Assembly: GCF_019091135.1 (NCBI RefSeq)
Contig: NZ_JAGXJW010000031.1
Coordinates: forward strand, 1 to 64,000
Reading direction: 5' to 3'
Length of the DNA stretch: 64,000 bases
DNA from: Cohnella sp. GbtcB17
Lineage (GTDB): Bacteria; Bacillota; Bacilli; Paenibacillales; Paenibacillaceae
The notes under the pieces are model-generated. The model was not told the origin of the DNA. It worked only from the letters and a program-made list of their open reading frames with translations, and searched no databases. The position numbers and the translations under genes were made by a program. This document shows positions 31,567-40,644 of this stretch, piece by piece. Each line of letters starts with the position of its first letter. Within the stretch, counting starts at the first letter, position 1.

Positions 31567-33162
31567 TCACGGCCCGGTATCGATCGATGCGTCCCGGTGC
31601 AGGGCGCGATATTCCGAAGGAGACAGCCCCGTTATTTTTTTGAACACCTTCGAGAAATACTTGGGATCCGGAATGCCGACCAGGCTGCCGACGTCTCCCG
31701 TTCTCATCTCTTGCCTGAGCAGCTCTTTGGCGTTGTCGATGCGAATCCGCGTCAGGTACTCGAGGAAGCTCTCGCCGACTTCCTTCTTGAACAAATTCGC
31801 GAAGTAGTTTTTGCTCAGGTGCACGAGGCCGCTTATAAATTGGAGCGAAATCTCGCGGTCGTAATATTGCCTGATATACTGGGTCGCCTTGACGATGCTG
31901 TTGCGGTCGCTGTTGTACATGCCGGCGATATGACGCACCAGCGCTTCGAACGACTGCTTGAACCACGCCCTGCTCTCTTCGACCGTCTCCAGCCTGGACA
32001 ACTGGTCGTAATACTGCCTTTTCAGCTCCGTCACTTGACGGTCGTCGTTCGCCACGTCCGGCCATAGCGTCGTCAGGATCATGAGCAGCTCGAAGGTGAT
32101 GATATGCGCCAGATCGGGATCGCGGCGAACGGACAACCGATCGAACAGCGCATCCAGGTATGCCGCGAGCTCGGCGGATTGGAACGCGTACACCATCGAC
32201 TGAATCTGGCTGGTACCGATGCGGATCGGCTCCGCATGCTCCGCCGGCACGCGCTTGTCGTCGGTGCCGTGGACGATGACGCGGCCGCTTCCGAGGAACA
32301 TTTTTTGCTTGGCAGCTTCCGCCGCCTGGGCGTAGGACGCCTTCAGCTCCGCCCAAGCCCCGATGCGCCCCCCGATGCCGATCGCCGCCTTCAAGCCGCA
32401 CTCGTCCAGGAGCAAGCCAATAAGCGCCTCCGCATGCCGCTTGACGCGTTCGAGCCCCGCTCCCGCCGCATGCTTGCCCGCGTCGCACAAGACGCAGACG
32501 TCTCCTTGCTTGTCGACAAACGCTTCATAATCGCCGTCGTCCGACGTCCATATCCGGCCGATCGCTTCCCTGACCGCCGCTTGCCGCTCCTCGAAGCCCT
32601 GTCCGGCCGATTGCAGACTGATCAGCAGCACATAAGCCGAGCGAATCGGAGCCAGCCCGGCCCGCGCCGCGCGCTCGTCGCATTCGGCCGGGTCGCAGGC
32701 CGCACCGTCCGCCAGCTCCGCCAGCAGCCGCTCCTTGTGAAGGCGCTCCGCCTGCGGGTCCGAAGTCTCGGCACCGCGCGCCGAGGCATGCAGCTTGTCC
32801 TTCACGCTAAGCAGCGCCTGCTCGAAGTCGCGCGGCATCATATCCGATTTGATCAAATACTCGGAAACGCCGTGCTTGATCGCTTCCTTCGCGTATTGGA
32901 AGTCCTCGAGGTTGCTCAAAATGATAATTTTCATGTCCGGCGCGGTCTTGCGCACCTCGGCGATCAGCTCGATCCCGTCCATCACGGGCATCTTGATATC
33001 GGTAATGAGAATATCGGGCGGCTCGGTCCCGATCAGCGCCAGCGCCTCCCTGCCGTTGGCCGCCTCTCCCGCGAGCCGCAGTCCGATCTTGTCCCAATCG
33101 ATCATGGACCGGATGCCGAATCTCACGATCGGCTCATCCTCGACGATCATGACGCGATGCAT
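31567..33162 (-). CDS. YesN-type response regulator with AraC DNA-binding domain
   Basis: 531 residues. Receiver domain 1-120 with acidic pair in MIVEDEPIVR, phosphoacceptor Asp in ILITDIKMPVMDG (near 55) and Lys in LIKSDMMP. A central region (130-400) has no clear motif. The C-terminal AraC-type double HTH (about 425-525) shows YDREISLQFISGLVHLSKNYFANLFKKEVGESFLEYL and GIPDPKYFSKVFKKITGLSPSEYR. It pairs with the YesM-type kinase that precedes it by 17 bp and probably activates this operon in response to an external glycan fragment. ATG at 33162 with AAGGAGGG. Confidence 0.9.
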   Translation of the reverse strand: MHRVMIVEDEPIVRFGIRSMIDWDKIGLRLAGEAANGREALALIGTEPPDILITDIKMPVMDGIELIAEVRKTAPDMKIIILSNLEDFQYAKEAIKHGVSEYLIKSDMMPRDFEQALLSVKDKLHASARGAETSDPQAERLHKERLLAELADGAACDPAECDERAARAGLAPIRSAYVLLISLQSAGQGFEERQAAVREAIGRIWTSDDGDYEAFVDKQGDVCVLCDAGKHAAGAGLERVKRHAEALIGLLLDECGLKAAIGIGGRIGAWAELKASYAQAAEAAKQKMFLGSGRVIVHGTDDKRVPAEHAEPIRIGTSQIQSMVYAFQSAELAAYLDALFDRLSVRRDPDLAHIITFELLMILTTLWPDVANDDRQVTELKRQYYDQLSRLETVEESRAWFKQSFEALVRHIAGMYNSDRNSIVKATQYIRQYYDREISLQFISGLVHLSKNYFANLFKKEVGESFLEYLTRIRIDNAKELLRQEMRTGDVGSLVGIPDPKYFSKVFKKITGLSPSEYRALHRDASIDTGP

Positions 33163-33179
33163 GCGCCCCCCCCTCCTTC

Positions 33180-34979
33180 CTAAGTCATCAAGGGCAGCCG
33201 AATTTGGATGCGCGTGCCCACGCCGAGCTCGCTCTGTATCCGGATGCCGTATCCCTGCCCGCAGATGAGCTTGATCCGCTCGTCGACGTTGGCCAGGCCG
33301 ATCCCGCCCGGCTTATCCTTGCCGCCCCCCGGCTGCTCGAGCATTCGCTGCGCCGCCTTCGGATCCATGCCGCCGCCCGGCTCGCGGGCGCACGCGATCT
33401 CGATCCGGCCGCCGCTCTCGCGGCCCTCGAAGGCGTGCAGGATCGCATTCTCGATCGGCGGCTGCAAGATGAGCTTCGGCGTGCGGAGCAGCCGGACCTC
33501 ATCGGCCATCTCGACGGACGTCTCGATGTTGAAGTTGAAGCGGAACTGCTGGATGCCGAGGTAGCAGCGGACATGCTCGATTTCCTCCTCGACGGTCACC
33601 GTCTCCTCGCCCTTGCCGAGACTGATGCGGAGAAGCCGGGAGAGCAGGCTGACCATCTCCGCCGCGTGGTTCGCCTTTTGAATCAATGCCGTCCACTTGA
33701 TGATATCAAGCGTATTATACAGGAAATGCGGGTTGATTTGCGCCTGCAGCGCCTTCAGCTCCGCCACCCGCTTCTGATCCTGCTCGACATAGACGGCGTT
33801 CAGCAGCTCGTCGATCCGCGCGACCATCGCATTGAAGTTGCCGCCCAGCTCGTCGAACTCGTCGTACCTGCGCTTCGTCTGGTAACGCGTGGACAGCTCG
33901 CCGTCCATGACGCGCTTCATGAGCCGGATCATCTTGAGGATCGGCTTCGTGATCGAGCCGGCGAGCACGATCGCCGCGATGATCGAGAAGGCGATGCAGA
34001 ACAGGGCGATCAGCAATATAATCTGCAGGAGCCTGTCGGAATCCTGGTACAGCGCGGACTTGGAAATGACGTTGACGACCATCCAGTCGTTTGTCGCGAG
34101 CTTTTTGACGTTGACGATCAGCTTGTCGCCCCCGTACTTCAGCGGAAACTTCAGCTCCCCGGCGCCCGCTCCCGCGATCTGCGCGTAGCCCCGCTCGCCG
34201 AGCACCTCGGACACCGATCGCCCGATCATCGCGCTGTCCGGATAGGAGACGAGCCGGCCGCCGCCGTCGACGATGAAGCTCTGCAGGTCCCGGTTGTTGC
34301 TCGCGGCTTTCGAGACGAGCTCCTTGATGACATCCTCGCGAATGTCGAGCACGGCGGCGATGCCGAGCGGGCTGCCGTCCGATATTTTATAGAGCTGCTT
34401 GGCGAGCGAAAAGACGTATGTGCTCTGCGAATTCAGACTGTCCACGTAGGTGCCGTAGCGCGTCGGATACCAGTGGAAGTCGCCGTCGTCCAGCGTCCGG
34501 AGGAAGGGGCGCGACTCTTTTTCCGAACGCTCGCTCCAGCGGTAGATGCCTTTGATATAGTGCCGATCGGATATGAACGATATCGATTGCACATCCTGGT
34601 TGATCGCCACGATCGTGGACAGCTTCGTGGTCAGCGACAGGCTGTCGAGGTCGTACTGCGCCGGATCGGCATCGCTCAGCTTGCGCAGCATCGAGACGAT
34701 CTCCGCGTTGCCGAGCACCTGCATCATCATTTCCTTGTAGATGCCAAGGCGCGTGTCCAGATTGTCGGCGGTCTGATCGAGCAGATGCTCCGAGTATTCG
34801 GTCGCCTTCTCGTTGATCGTCGATCTGGAGATCGAAAACGAAATAATCCCCATGACTACGAGCGGCGTCAAAGAGAACAGAAATAAAAGCAGCATCCACT
34901 TGGCGCGCATGCTGCTTTTCCATATGCGTATCGGCGGCCAAACGCGTCTCCGGAGAGGCGCTTCGGGTTCAAGGTTCAT
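33180..34979 (-). CDS. YesM-type sensor histidine kinase
   Basis: 599 residues. A membrane segment (about 28-50) is followed by a dCache-like extracellular domain (50-300), a second membrane segment (about 310-335, IILLIALFCIAFSIIAAIV), HAMP (335-390), a HisK domain with phosphoacceptor His in QAQINPHFLYNTLDII, and a C-terminal HATPase (PPIENAILHAF, GGIGLANVDERIKL). The G1 box normally read DNGxGM appears as EPGGGM, so nucleotide binding may be unusual. ATG at 34979, with a purine-rich AGAAGAGG upstream. It lies 23 bp after the permease stop and is the partner of the YesN-type regulator. Confidence 0.88.
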   Translation of the reverse strand: MNLEPEAPLRRRVWPPIRIWKSSMRAKWMLLLFLFSLTPLVVMGIISFSISRSTINEKATEYSEHLLDQTADNLDTRLGIYKEMMMQVLGNAEIVSMLRKLSDADPAQYDLDSLSLTTKLSTIVAINQDVQSISFISDRHYIKGIYRWSERSEKESRPFLRTLDDGDFHWYPTRYGTYVDSLNSQSTYVFSLAKQLYKISDGSPLGIAAVLDIREDVIKELVSKAASNNRDLQSFIVDGGGRLVSYPDSAMIGRSVSEVLGERGYAQIAGAGAGELKFPLKYGGDKLIVNVKKLATNDWMVVNVISKSALYQDSDRLLQIILLIALFCIAFSIIAAIVLAGSITKPILKMIRLMKRVMDGELSTRYQTKRRYDEFDELGGNFNAMVARIDELLNAVYVEQDQKRVAELKALQAQINPHFLYNTLDIIKWTALIQKANHAAEMVSLLSRLLRISLGKGEETVTVEEEIEHVRCYLGIQQFRFNFNIETSVEMADEVRLLRTPKLILQPPIENAILHAFEGRESGGRIEIACAREPGGGMDPKAAQRMLEQPGGGKDKPGGIGLANVDERIKLICGQGYGIRIQSELGVGTRIQIRLPLMT

Positions 34980-35002
34980 GCCTCCAGCCTCTTCTCTTGC
35001 GA

Positions 35003-35815
35003 TTATCCCTTCACGCCGGACATGGATACCCCTTGCACGATGTGCCGCTGCAGCAGCACGAATACGAGGATGGTCGGGATCGCCGCGATCGCGCTGGCCG
35101 CCATAATCAGGTTCAGGGACATCGTATTATTCGACAGGAAGGTCGGCAGCCCTGCCGAGAGAATCATATTTTCCGCGGAGGTGATCGACAGGTACGGCCA
35201 CAGGAAGTTGTTCCACGATAAAATGAAATAGAAGATGCCGACGGAGATCATCGCCGAACGCGTCAACGGCAGGCACACGCGCCACCACAGCCCGAAGCTG
35301 CGGCTGCCGTCGATCTGCGCGGCCTCCAGATAATCCCGGGGCACGCCGTCCATGAACTGCTTGAGCAGCAGGATGCCGATCGGATTGGTCAGGCCCGGCA
35401 GGATGATCGCCCATATATTGTCGATGAGCTTGAGATGAAGCGCGGTCTCGTAGAGCGGGATCAGGATGGCCTCCGTCGGGATGAGCAGTCCGGACGCGAT
35501 CAGGACAAAGAAAATGCCACGCGTCTTAAAGGGAAGCTTGGAAAACGAGAAGGCCGCGAGCGAGCTGAACAGGACGGCGATGATCGTCGTGAGAAAGCCG
35601 ATGACGACGCTGTTCCATGTCCAGCGCAAAATTTGCGAATCGCGGATGACCTTCGCGTAGTTGTCGGCGTTCAGGCCCGACCAGTCCACCCAATCGGACA
35701 GCGAATACACGGTCGTGCCGTCGGGCTTCAGCGAGACGAGCAGCATCCAGACGAGCGGGAAAACGAACAGCAGCGCCAGCAGCGCCGCCGCGATATTCAA
35801 AAACCACCTTTTCAT
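35003..35815 (-). CDS. Carbohydrate ABC transporter permease (MalG-type)
   Basis: 270 residues with six predicted membrane segments (for example NIAAALLALLFVFPLVWMLL). The inner-membrane EAA loop is DYLEAAQIDGSRSFGLWWRV near residue 190, where the MsmX-like ATPase would dock. As in many Paenibacillus sugar operons, no ATPase gene is included, so a shared multisugar ATPase encoded elsewhere is expected. ATG at 35815 with GAGGAG, 12 bp after the preceding permease stop. Forms the channel with the MalF-type protein. Confidence 0.92.
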   Translation of the reverse strand: MKRWFLNIAAALLALLFVFPLVWMLLVSLKPDGTTVYSLSDWVDWSGLNADNYAKVIRDSQILRWTWNSVVIGFLTTIIAVLFSSLAAFSFSKLPFKTRGIFFVLIASGLLIPTEAILIPLYETALHLKLIDNIWAIILPGLTNPIGILLLKQFMDGVPRDYLEAAQIDGSRSFGLWWRVCLPLTRSAMISVGIFYFILSWNNFLWPYLSITSAENMILSAGLPTFLSNNTMSLNLIMAASAIAAIPTILVFVLLQRHIVQGVSMSGVKG

Positions 35816-35827
35816 GCGAATCTCTCC

Positions 35828-36748
35828 TCATCCGTCTTTCCGGTCGGTCAATTTAAACTGGATCGCGGCAATCATCAGCATGATGACGCAGAAGACGATC
35901 GACTGCGCGGAAGCGAGACCGAACATGTCCTTCTTGAAGCCGGTCACATAGATGTAGCGGATCATCGTATTCGTCGAGTCGCCGGGTCCGCCGCCCGTCA
36001 TGATCTGCACCTGGCCGAACAGCTTGAGGCTGGCGATGACCTGGTAGAAAATCTGGATTTTCATGACGCTGGACAGGCCGGGCATCGTGATATGACGGAA
36101 TCGCTGCCAGGCGCCCGCCCCGTCGATCTTGGCCGCTTCGTAATGATCGGGGGGAATCTCCTGAAGGCCGGCCAGAAACAGGACCATGACAAACCCGACT
36201 GTCCACCAGTCCGTCACGATGGTGATCGCCCACCAGACGAGCCCCCGGTCGGTCAGCCAGTTAAGCTCGCCTGCGCCCAGCAAGCCGAGCAGGGCGTTGA
36301 CCGGACCGTTTTTCGCGTCGAACAGATGCAGCCAGATAAAGCTGATGACCGATACGGAGAGGACGTAGGGCAGGAAAAAGGCGGAGCGGATCGCCGTTCG
36401 GAACCAAATGCGCTCGTTGATGAGGAGGGCGAGGACCAGCCCCAGCGCGATGACGGTAGGCGTGCACAGCAGCACGAAGTAAAAGGAATGCCACAAGTAG
36501 ACGTAAAAATCGGGATTGTTGAAAATTTTATCGTAGTTCGCGATGCCGACGTACTTCTCCATTCCCCGTATGCCCCAGACGTGCAGGCTCATCCATATGC
36601 CGCGGCAGACCGGCCACAAATAAAATACGGCGAAAGGAATCAGAAAAGGAATCAAATACAATACGGCCTTCAATTCGGTCCGCAGGCGCAGCGGCTCGCG
36701 TCTTCGCAAAGCAACGGAGGCTTTGCGTCCAGTGATTTGCGTCTCCAT
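35828..36748 (-). CDS. Carbohydrate ABC transporter permease (MalF-type)
   Basis: 306 residues, six membrane segments (VLYLIPFLIPFAVFYLWPV first). The EAA loop DHYEAAKIDGAGAWQRFRHI lies near residue 205. It is the larger of the two channel subunits for the sugar importer of this operon. ATG at 36748 with AAGGAG. The 90-bp gap after the binding-protein gene contains a stable hairpin that probably adjusts mRNA levels between the abundant binding protein and this subunit. Confidence 0.92.
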   Translation of the reverse strand: METQITGRKASVALRRREPLRLRTELKAVLYLIPFLIPFAVFYLWPVCRGIWMSLHVWGIRGMEKYVGIANYDKIFNNPDFYVYLWHSFYFVLLCTPTVIALGLVLALLINERIWFRTAIRSAFFLPYVLSVSVISFIWLHLFDAKNGPVNALLGLLGAGELNWLTDRGLVWWAITIVTDWWTVGFVMVLFLAGLQEIPPDHYEAAKIDGAGAWQRFRHITMPGLSSVMKIQIFYQVIASLKLFGQVQIMTGGGPGDSTNTMIRYIYVTGFKKDMFGLASAQSIVFCVIMLMIAAIQFKLTDRKDG

Positions 36749-36783
36749 TCGCCATTCTCCTTAAGCAGGCTTTCTATGAAGCG

Positions 36784-36837
36784 GGAGAGGAGCCGCAGAC
36801 GCGTCCGCGCCATGCCGGTTCCTCTCCGCCTTTTCTC
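36784..36837 (-). promoter_or_regulatory. Intercistronic mRNA hairpin between binding protein and permease genes
   Basis: GGAGAGGA (36784-36791) pairs with TCCTCTCC (36830-36837), with additional GC-rich pairing inside (around GCGCGGACGCG). There is no T-tract, so it is more likely an mRNA stability or processing element than a full terminator, as is typical after binding-protein genes. Confidence 0.6.
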
Positions 36838-36838
36838 T

Positions 36839-38173
36839 TTAGTTGTCCAGCACTTCGTTAATCTGCTTTTCCATGTCCTTCAGGCCGTCCTCCGGCGATT
36901 CACTGCCGAAGATGATGTTCTGGAGCGACTCCGCGATCGTCGTGACGATCGTCGTGTATTTATCCGTCTGCGGCGCGAACTTGACCGTCTTCTGCGCTTC
37001 GATAAACTGGTCGCGGTACGGCAGGCTCTTGTATTCGTCGCTCGCCGTGACGTTGGCGTTGGCCGGCACGTGGCCCGCTTTGCCCCAGGTCGAGCCTCCG
37101 ACTTCGGAGAAATACTTCATGAACTTCGCGGACGCTTCCTGCTTCTCCGCGGACACGTAGGAAGGAACGACGAGCAGGTGCGAGCTGGCCCAGTGCGTCT
37201 GGCTGCCGAAGATCGGCGGCAACGGCATCGCGCCGATGTTTTTGGACGCGTCGCCGAGCAGCACGCCCGCTTCCCAGACACCGCCGAACCAGAAGGCCGC
37301 CTTGCCGTTGCTGAAGCTGTCCCACGGATTTTTATCGTTCAGGTCGGCATATTTGTTCTTGTAGACGTCCATGTAGAACTTCAGCACGGACAGCGCCTTG
37401 TCGTTGTTGATCGCGGCCTTCGTCATGTCGGCGTTCAGAATGTCTCCGCCCGCCTCGTAGTACAAGTTCAGGAACGGCTCCTGGAAATAGGGCGTATTGA
37501 CCGCGAGCGCCTGAATGTCAGGCACCTTCGATTGAATTTGCGCAAGCGTCTTCTCGAATCCTTCCGGCGTCATTTCTCCCAGCTTGGGCGTGCCGTCTTC
37601 GTTCAGCATATCGGCCTGTTTCAGCAGGTCCTTATTGTAGTAGAACATATGAAAGTGCGTGTCCAGCGGCACGGCGTAAGGCTTGCCGTCGTAAGTGACG
37701 CTCCGCAGGTTGGATGCCGTGATCTGCGACAGATCGAAGCCGACCTTGGAGGCCAGGTCGTCGACCGGTACGATCTGCTTCGCCTTCACGAAGGGCGAGA
37801 TGCGGTCCACGTGCGCCACCGCCACGTCCGGTCCCTTGCCTGAGGATAGCGCCGTGCCGAGCTTCGCGTAATATTCATTGGACTCCAGGCGAAGCTGCTT
37901 GACGACGACTTCCTTTTGCGAATCGTTGAAGCCCTTGATGATCTGGTCGACGAAGTCGCCCTCGCCGCCGCCGAACATGTTCCAGAACGTGATCTCGACG
38001 GCGCTGCCTGCGTTGCCCGCGCTTGCGGCCTGGCTGGATGCCGGCGCGGATGCGCTGCCGCTCGCCGGCGCGGACGATGCTGCGTTGTTATTGTTGTTGC
38101 CGTTGCCGCAGCCGGCCAGCGCCAGCGTCAGCGCCATGCCCGTCGTCAGGAGCGTTGCGGATTTCTTTTTCAT
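36839..38173 (-). CDS. Sugar ABC transporter substrate-binding lipoprotein (first gene of operon)
   Basis: 444 residues from the ATG at 38173; a GTG two codons earlier is equally possible given the GGTGGGG site. The lipoprotein signal ends LALAGCG and is followed by Asn- and Ala/Ser-rich linkers. The mature domain is an extracellular solute-binding family 1 protein (EITFWNMFGGGEGDFVDQI, PLDTHFHMFYYNKDLL, NTPYFQEPFLNLYYEAGG, AKFMKYFSEVGG). It is the primary ligand-binding component for the permeases that follow. A cre-like site 52 bp upstream implies carbon catabolite control. Ligand unknown; the nearby secreted hydrolase suggests a glycan-derived oligosaccharide. Confidence 0.9.
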   Translation of the reverse strand: MKKKSATLLTTGMALTLALAGCGNGNNNNNAASSAPASGSASAPASSQAASAGNAGSAVEITFWNMFGGGEGDFVDQIIKGFNDSQKEVVVKQLRLESNEYYAKLGTALSSGKGPDVAVAHVDRISPFVKAKQIVPVDDLASKVGFDLSQITASNLRSVTYDGKPYAVPLDTHFHMFYYNKDLLKQADMLNEDGTPKLGEMTPEGFEKTLAQIQSKVPDIQALAVNTPYFQEPFLNLYYEAGGDILNADMTKAAINNDKALSVLKFYMDVYKNKYADLNDKNPWDSFSNGKAAFWFGGVWEAGVLLGDASKNIGAMPLPPIFGSQTHWASSHLLVVPSYVSAEKQEASAKFMKYFSEVGGSTWGKAGHVPANANVTASDEYKSLPYRDQFIEAQKTVKFAPQTDKYTTIVTTIAESLQNIIFGSESPEDGLKDMEKQINEVLDN

Positions 38174-38224
38174 TTTCACGTATGACCCCACCTTTATAAG
38201 AGATGCGTGCCGAGAAAGCCTCGT

Positions 38225-38238
38225 TGTAAGTGCTTTCT
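38225..38238. promoter_or_regulatory. cre site upstream of the ABC operon
   Basis: TGTAAGTGCTTTCT matches the CcpA consensus TGWAARCGYTWNCW at all but one position. Its first 13 bases are identical to the site at 40631-40644 before the secreted hydrolase gene. Confidence 0.7.
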
Positions 38239-38340
38239 TCATGCTTAACTTTAACTGCGGCAGGGCATCCGATGAACCGACGATCAGCCGCTTCTGATGC
38301 GACAAAATACAGATGTTGCCGGCGGTCCCGGTAAGAAAAG

Positions 38341-38463
38341 GTGGACAATGTTAAGGTCGGTGGCGAAACTTACGGTGGGGCGTAGGGGCGGGGCAACCTT
38401 AGTTGGGGGTGTAGGGCGGGGCAACCTTAGGTGAGGGCGCACGGGGTCGGGCAATCTTAAGGA
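38341..38463. repeat. G-rich degenerate repeats, about 27-30 bp period
   Basis: Three copies of GGGCAAYCTTA with G-rich flanks (motif starts near 38391, 38418 and 38448), plus a weaker one near 38346. Non-coding, in the gap between the ABC operon and the secreted hydrolase gene. Function not apparent. Confidence 0.6.
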
Positions 38464-38470
38464 GCCGTGT

Positions 38471-38666
38471 GTTGCTGGTGCGGCGTTAAGGCCCATTTGC
38501 GCTTATTGGTACCTTTCCGAGTGTTGTTGTGGGGCGTTAGTGCCCATTTGAGCTTATCGGCACCTATCCGAGTGTTGTTGGCGGGGCGTTAGTGCCCATT
38601 TGCTCTTATCTGCAGCCTTTAGAGTGTTGTTGGTGCGGCGTTAGTGCCCATTTGCGCTTATCGGCA
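38471..38666. repeat. Tandem repeat, four copies of a 51-52-bp unit
   Basis: Units begin at 38471, 38523, 38574 and 38626. Each contains GTTGTTGG, then GCGTTAGTGCCCATTTG, then CTTATCGGCACC and TCCGAGT with minor changes; the last copy is truncated. It lies in a 650-bp gap without genes, directly before the hairpin repeats at 38669. No spacer-like unique segments occur, so it is not CRISPR. Confidence 0.85.
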
Positions 38667-38668
38667 TG

Positions 38669-38798
38669 GAGTTGCACGGTTTTTCCGTGTAACTCCGCTA
38701 CCGGTTGCACTTACTATGGGAGTTGTACGGTTTTTCCGTGTAATTTTGCTTCCGGGCGGCACCTGCTACGGGAATTGCACGGTTTTTCCGTGTTACTC
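38669..38798. repeat. Three hairpin repeats spaced 51-52 bp apart
   Basis: 27-nt copies at 38669-38695, 38720-38746 and 38772-38798. Each is an imperfect inverted repeat with arms like GAGTTGCACGG and CCGTGTAACTC around TTTTT. Two further copies occur at 48227-48304. It is a dispersed, REP-like family. Confidence 0.85.
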
Positions 38799-38824
38799 CT
38801 GCGTTCGATGCCCTCCCCCAGGCC

Positions 38825-38864
38825 AAAAAGCCGTTCCCAGGCCCGAAGCGCCTGGGAACGGCTT
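38825..38864 (-). terminator. Terminator of the secreted hydrolase gene
   Basis: A 15-bp perfect stem (38828-38842 with 38850-38864; core CCGTTCCCAGG) is followed on the minus strand by five T residues, 36 bp after the stop codon. Confidence 0.9.
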
Positions 38865-38900
38865 TGCTCGAATGCCCGGAAGGTTCTTTAATCCGGCCAA

Positions 38901-40544
38901 TCAGTACAGATTGATATTGTCGAAGCTGACGCTGTTGTTGAAGCCGCCGCGCACGCCGATCGTGCCGGCGGTGAAGGTCGAATCCGTCGCGGTGAGCTTC
39001 GGTGTCGCCATGTCGCCCACGTAGACGCGGATGGTGCCGGCGTTCACGGTCACCTTCATGTGGTACCATGTGTTGGTCGCGATCGCCGTATTAAGCGTCT
39101 GCAGCGCCGTCCAATTGTTGTTGAAGCGGCCCAGGAAGATGACGCCGTCCGAATTGATGCCCGCCGCATAACCCGACTGGGCGTCGGGGCCGGTGCCCGG
39201 ATTGGTCACGTTAAAAACGAGGCTGGCCTGACCGGCGTTGTTGAGCTTGATGTCGCCTTCCAGCGTATAGCTTGCCTTCGACGGATACGGCGTCAGCAGC
39301 GCTTTGTCGGCATTGGCGGACGTCACGTTATACGTGCCGCCGCCCACGTTCCAGGTGCCGCCGTATTTGACCCAGCCGTTGTCGTTGGCCGCGAAATCGT
39401 TGGCGTAGGAGCCTGTCAGTGCGCCGAACCGGACCTGAATGTTATGCCCGCCCACGCTGCGGTCGACGGAGTCGATCATCGCGATCTCGTTCGTCCCCGT
39501 CTGGTAGAGCGCGCCCCACAGCGTATTGCCGAAGGCGGGGACGTCGTTGTTGTACCAGGTATTGCCGAAATCGTTGCTCAGCGACAGGACGTTGGAGTTG
39601 GAGGTGAGCACAAGTCTTCCGTCGGCCAGCGACAGCAGGTAAGGCCCGCCTTGCTGGTTCGTAGATACCATCGTGCCGATGCCGCTGGCCCAGGTCGTCC
39701 CGTCCGCGCTTTTCTTGGTGAAGATCCGGCAGTTTTGCGTGCCGCATACCTCGTAGGAGACGATGTACTGCCCGTTCGTCATCTTCGTCCACACGGGCAT
39801 GCCGGGACGCGCGCCTGCGTTCGAGGGGTCCCAGGCTACGTAAATCTCGCTGCCCCAGGATGCGCCGCCGTTCGTCGAGATTTTTTCGGAAATGATCTGG
39901 CTGTAGGACGGACTCTCCGTCACGTGCTTTTCGTTCGCGTACATGACGGCGACTGAGCCGTTGTCCAGCAGCTGCATGTGCGGCTCGTACACGCCCTTGT
40001 CGGGATTGCCCAGCGCGCCGGGCGCGCCGTTATTTTGATCGATCGTGCTCAGGTAGCTCCAGCCCGTACCGCCGTCGGTGCTCTTGTACACGCGAAGCTG
40101 ATACGATTCCTGCCAGCGGACCGAGCGCATGGCGAGCAGAATATCGCCGTTCGGCAGTTGGAGCAGCTGGCCGTTGTCCAGATCGCGGCCGTCCTCCCAC
40201 AGCGTGGCGGCGAGCGTCCACGTCCGACAGTTGTCCGTGCTGCGGAACACCTGCAGCCGGGTGCCGCCCCAGGATACTTTGGTATATCCGTTGTTGTCGT
40301 AAATGGCGGCGACCGCTAGCCACGTGCCGTTCGCCAGCTTGACCATGCGGGGGTATTCGGCGCCGAACGTGCCCGGATGCAGACCGCGCGCGTCCGTGCC
40401 GGCGTCCGTGAAAGTACTGATGTTCGTAACGGTCGAGGACGTGCCCCACACCACCGGACCGTTAGCCGCAAATGCGGGCATCGCCGTCGCGACGATCGCC
40501 AGGCACATGAGTCCTGCCAAAGAAGCCAACCACTTTTTAATCAA
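38901..40544 (-). CDS. Secreted BNR/sialidase-fold glycoside hydrolase with C-terminal LamG-like domain
   Basis: 547 residues. A Sec signal peptide (1-27, ending PAFAAN) is followed by a six-bladed propeller (about 30-370) with recurrent Asp-box-like motifs: STDNCRTW, STDGGTGW, STNGGASWG, SADGTTWA and SNDFGNTW. The C-terminal 170 residues form a jelly-roll (LamG/DUF1080-like) domain, probably for carbohydrate binding (TLEGDIKLNNAGQASLVFN, TWYHMKVTVNAG). Exo-alpha-sialidases and GH93 exo-arabinanases share this fold, so the substrate is open. It starts at a TTG at 40544 behind AAGGAGGG. It shares a cre core with the ABC operon, so the two probably work together. Confidence 0.85.
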   Translation of the reverse strand: MIKKWLASLAGLMCLAIVATAMPAFAANGPVVWGTSSTVTNISTFTDAGTDARGLHPGTFGAEYPRMVKLANGTWLAVAAIYDNNGYTKVSWGGTRLQVFRSTDNCRTWTLAATLWEDGRDLDNGQLLQLPNGDILLAMRSVRWQESYQLRVYKSTDGGTGWSYLSTIDQNNGAPGALGNPDKGVYEPHMQLLDNGSVAVMYANEKHVTESPSYSQIISEKISTNGGASWGSEIYVAWDPSNAGARPGMPVWTKMTNGQYIVSYEVCGTQNCRIFTKKSADGTTWASGIGTMVSTNQQGGPYLLSLADGRLVLTSNSNVLSLSNDFGNTWYNNDVPAFGNTLWGALYQTGTNEIAMIDSVDRSVGGHNIQVRFGALTGSYANDFAANDNGWVKYGGTWNVGGGTYNVTSANADKALLTPYPSKASYTLEGDIKLNNAGQASLVFNVTNPGTGPDAQSGYAAGINSDGVIFLGRFNNNWTALQTLNTAIATNTWYHMKVTVNAGTIRVYVGDMATPKLTATDSTFTAGTIGVRGGFNNSVSFDNINLY

Positions 40545-40630
40545 TGTCGTTCCCTCCTTATGAAAATAAATACGCCTAGCCGCTTGCCATCCGCCTTGTC
40601 CTGCGCTATCCCTCCTTTCTCTCCGTCAAA

Positions 40631-40644
40631 TGTAAGTGCTTTCA
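40631..40644. promoter_or_regulatory. cre site upstream of the secreted hydrolase
   Basis: TGTAAGTGCTTTCA matches the cre consensus with one mismatch and shares its first 13 bases with the site at 38225. It lies 87 bp before the start codon. Confidence 0.7.

Noticed and set aside
35435-37843. Long plus-strand frame opposite the ABC permease genes
   Set aside because: Antisense shadow of conserved permease and binding-protein genes; no domain and no start signal.
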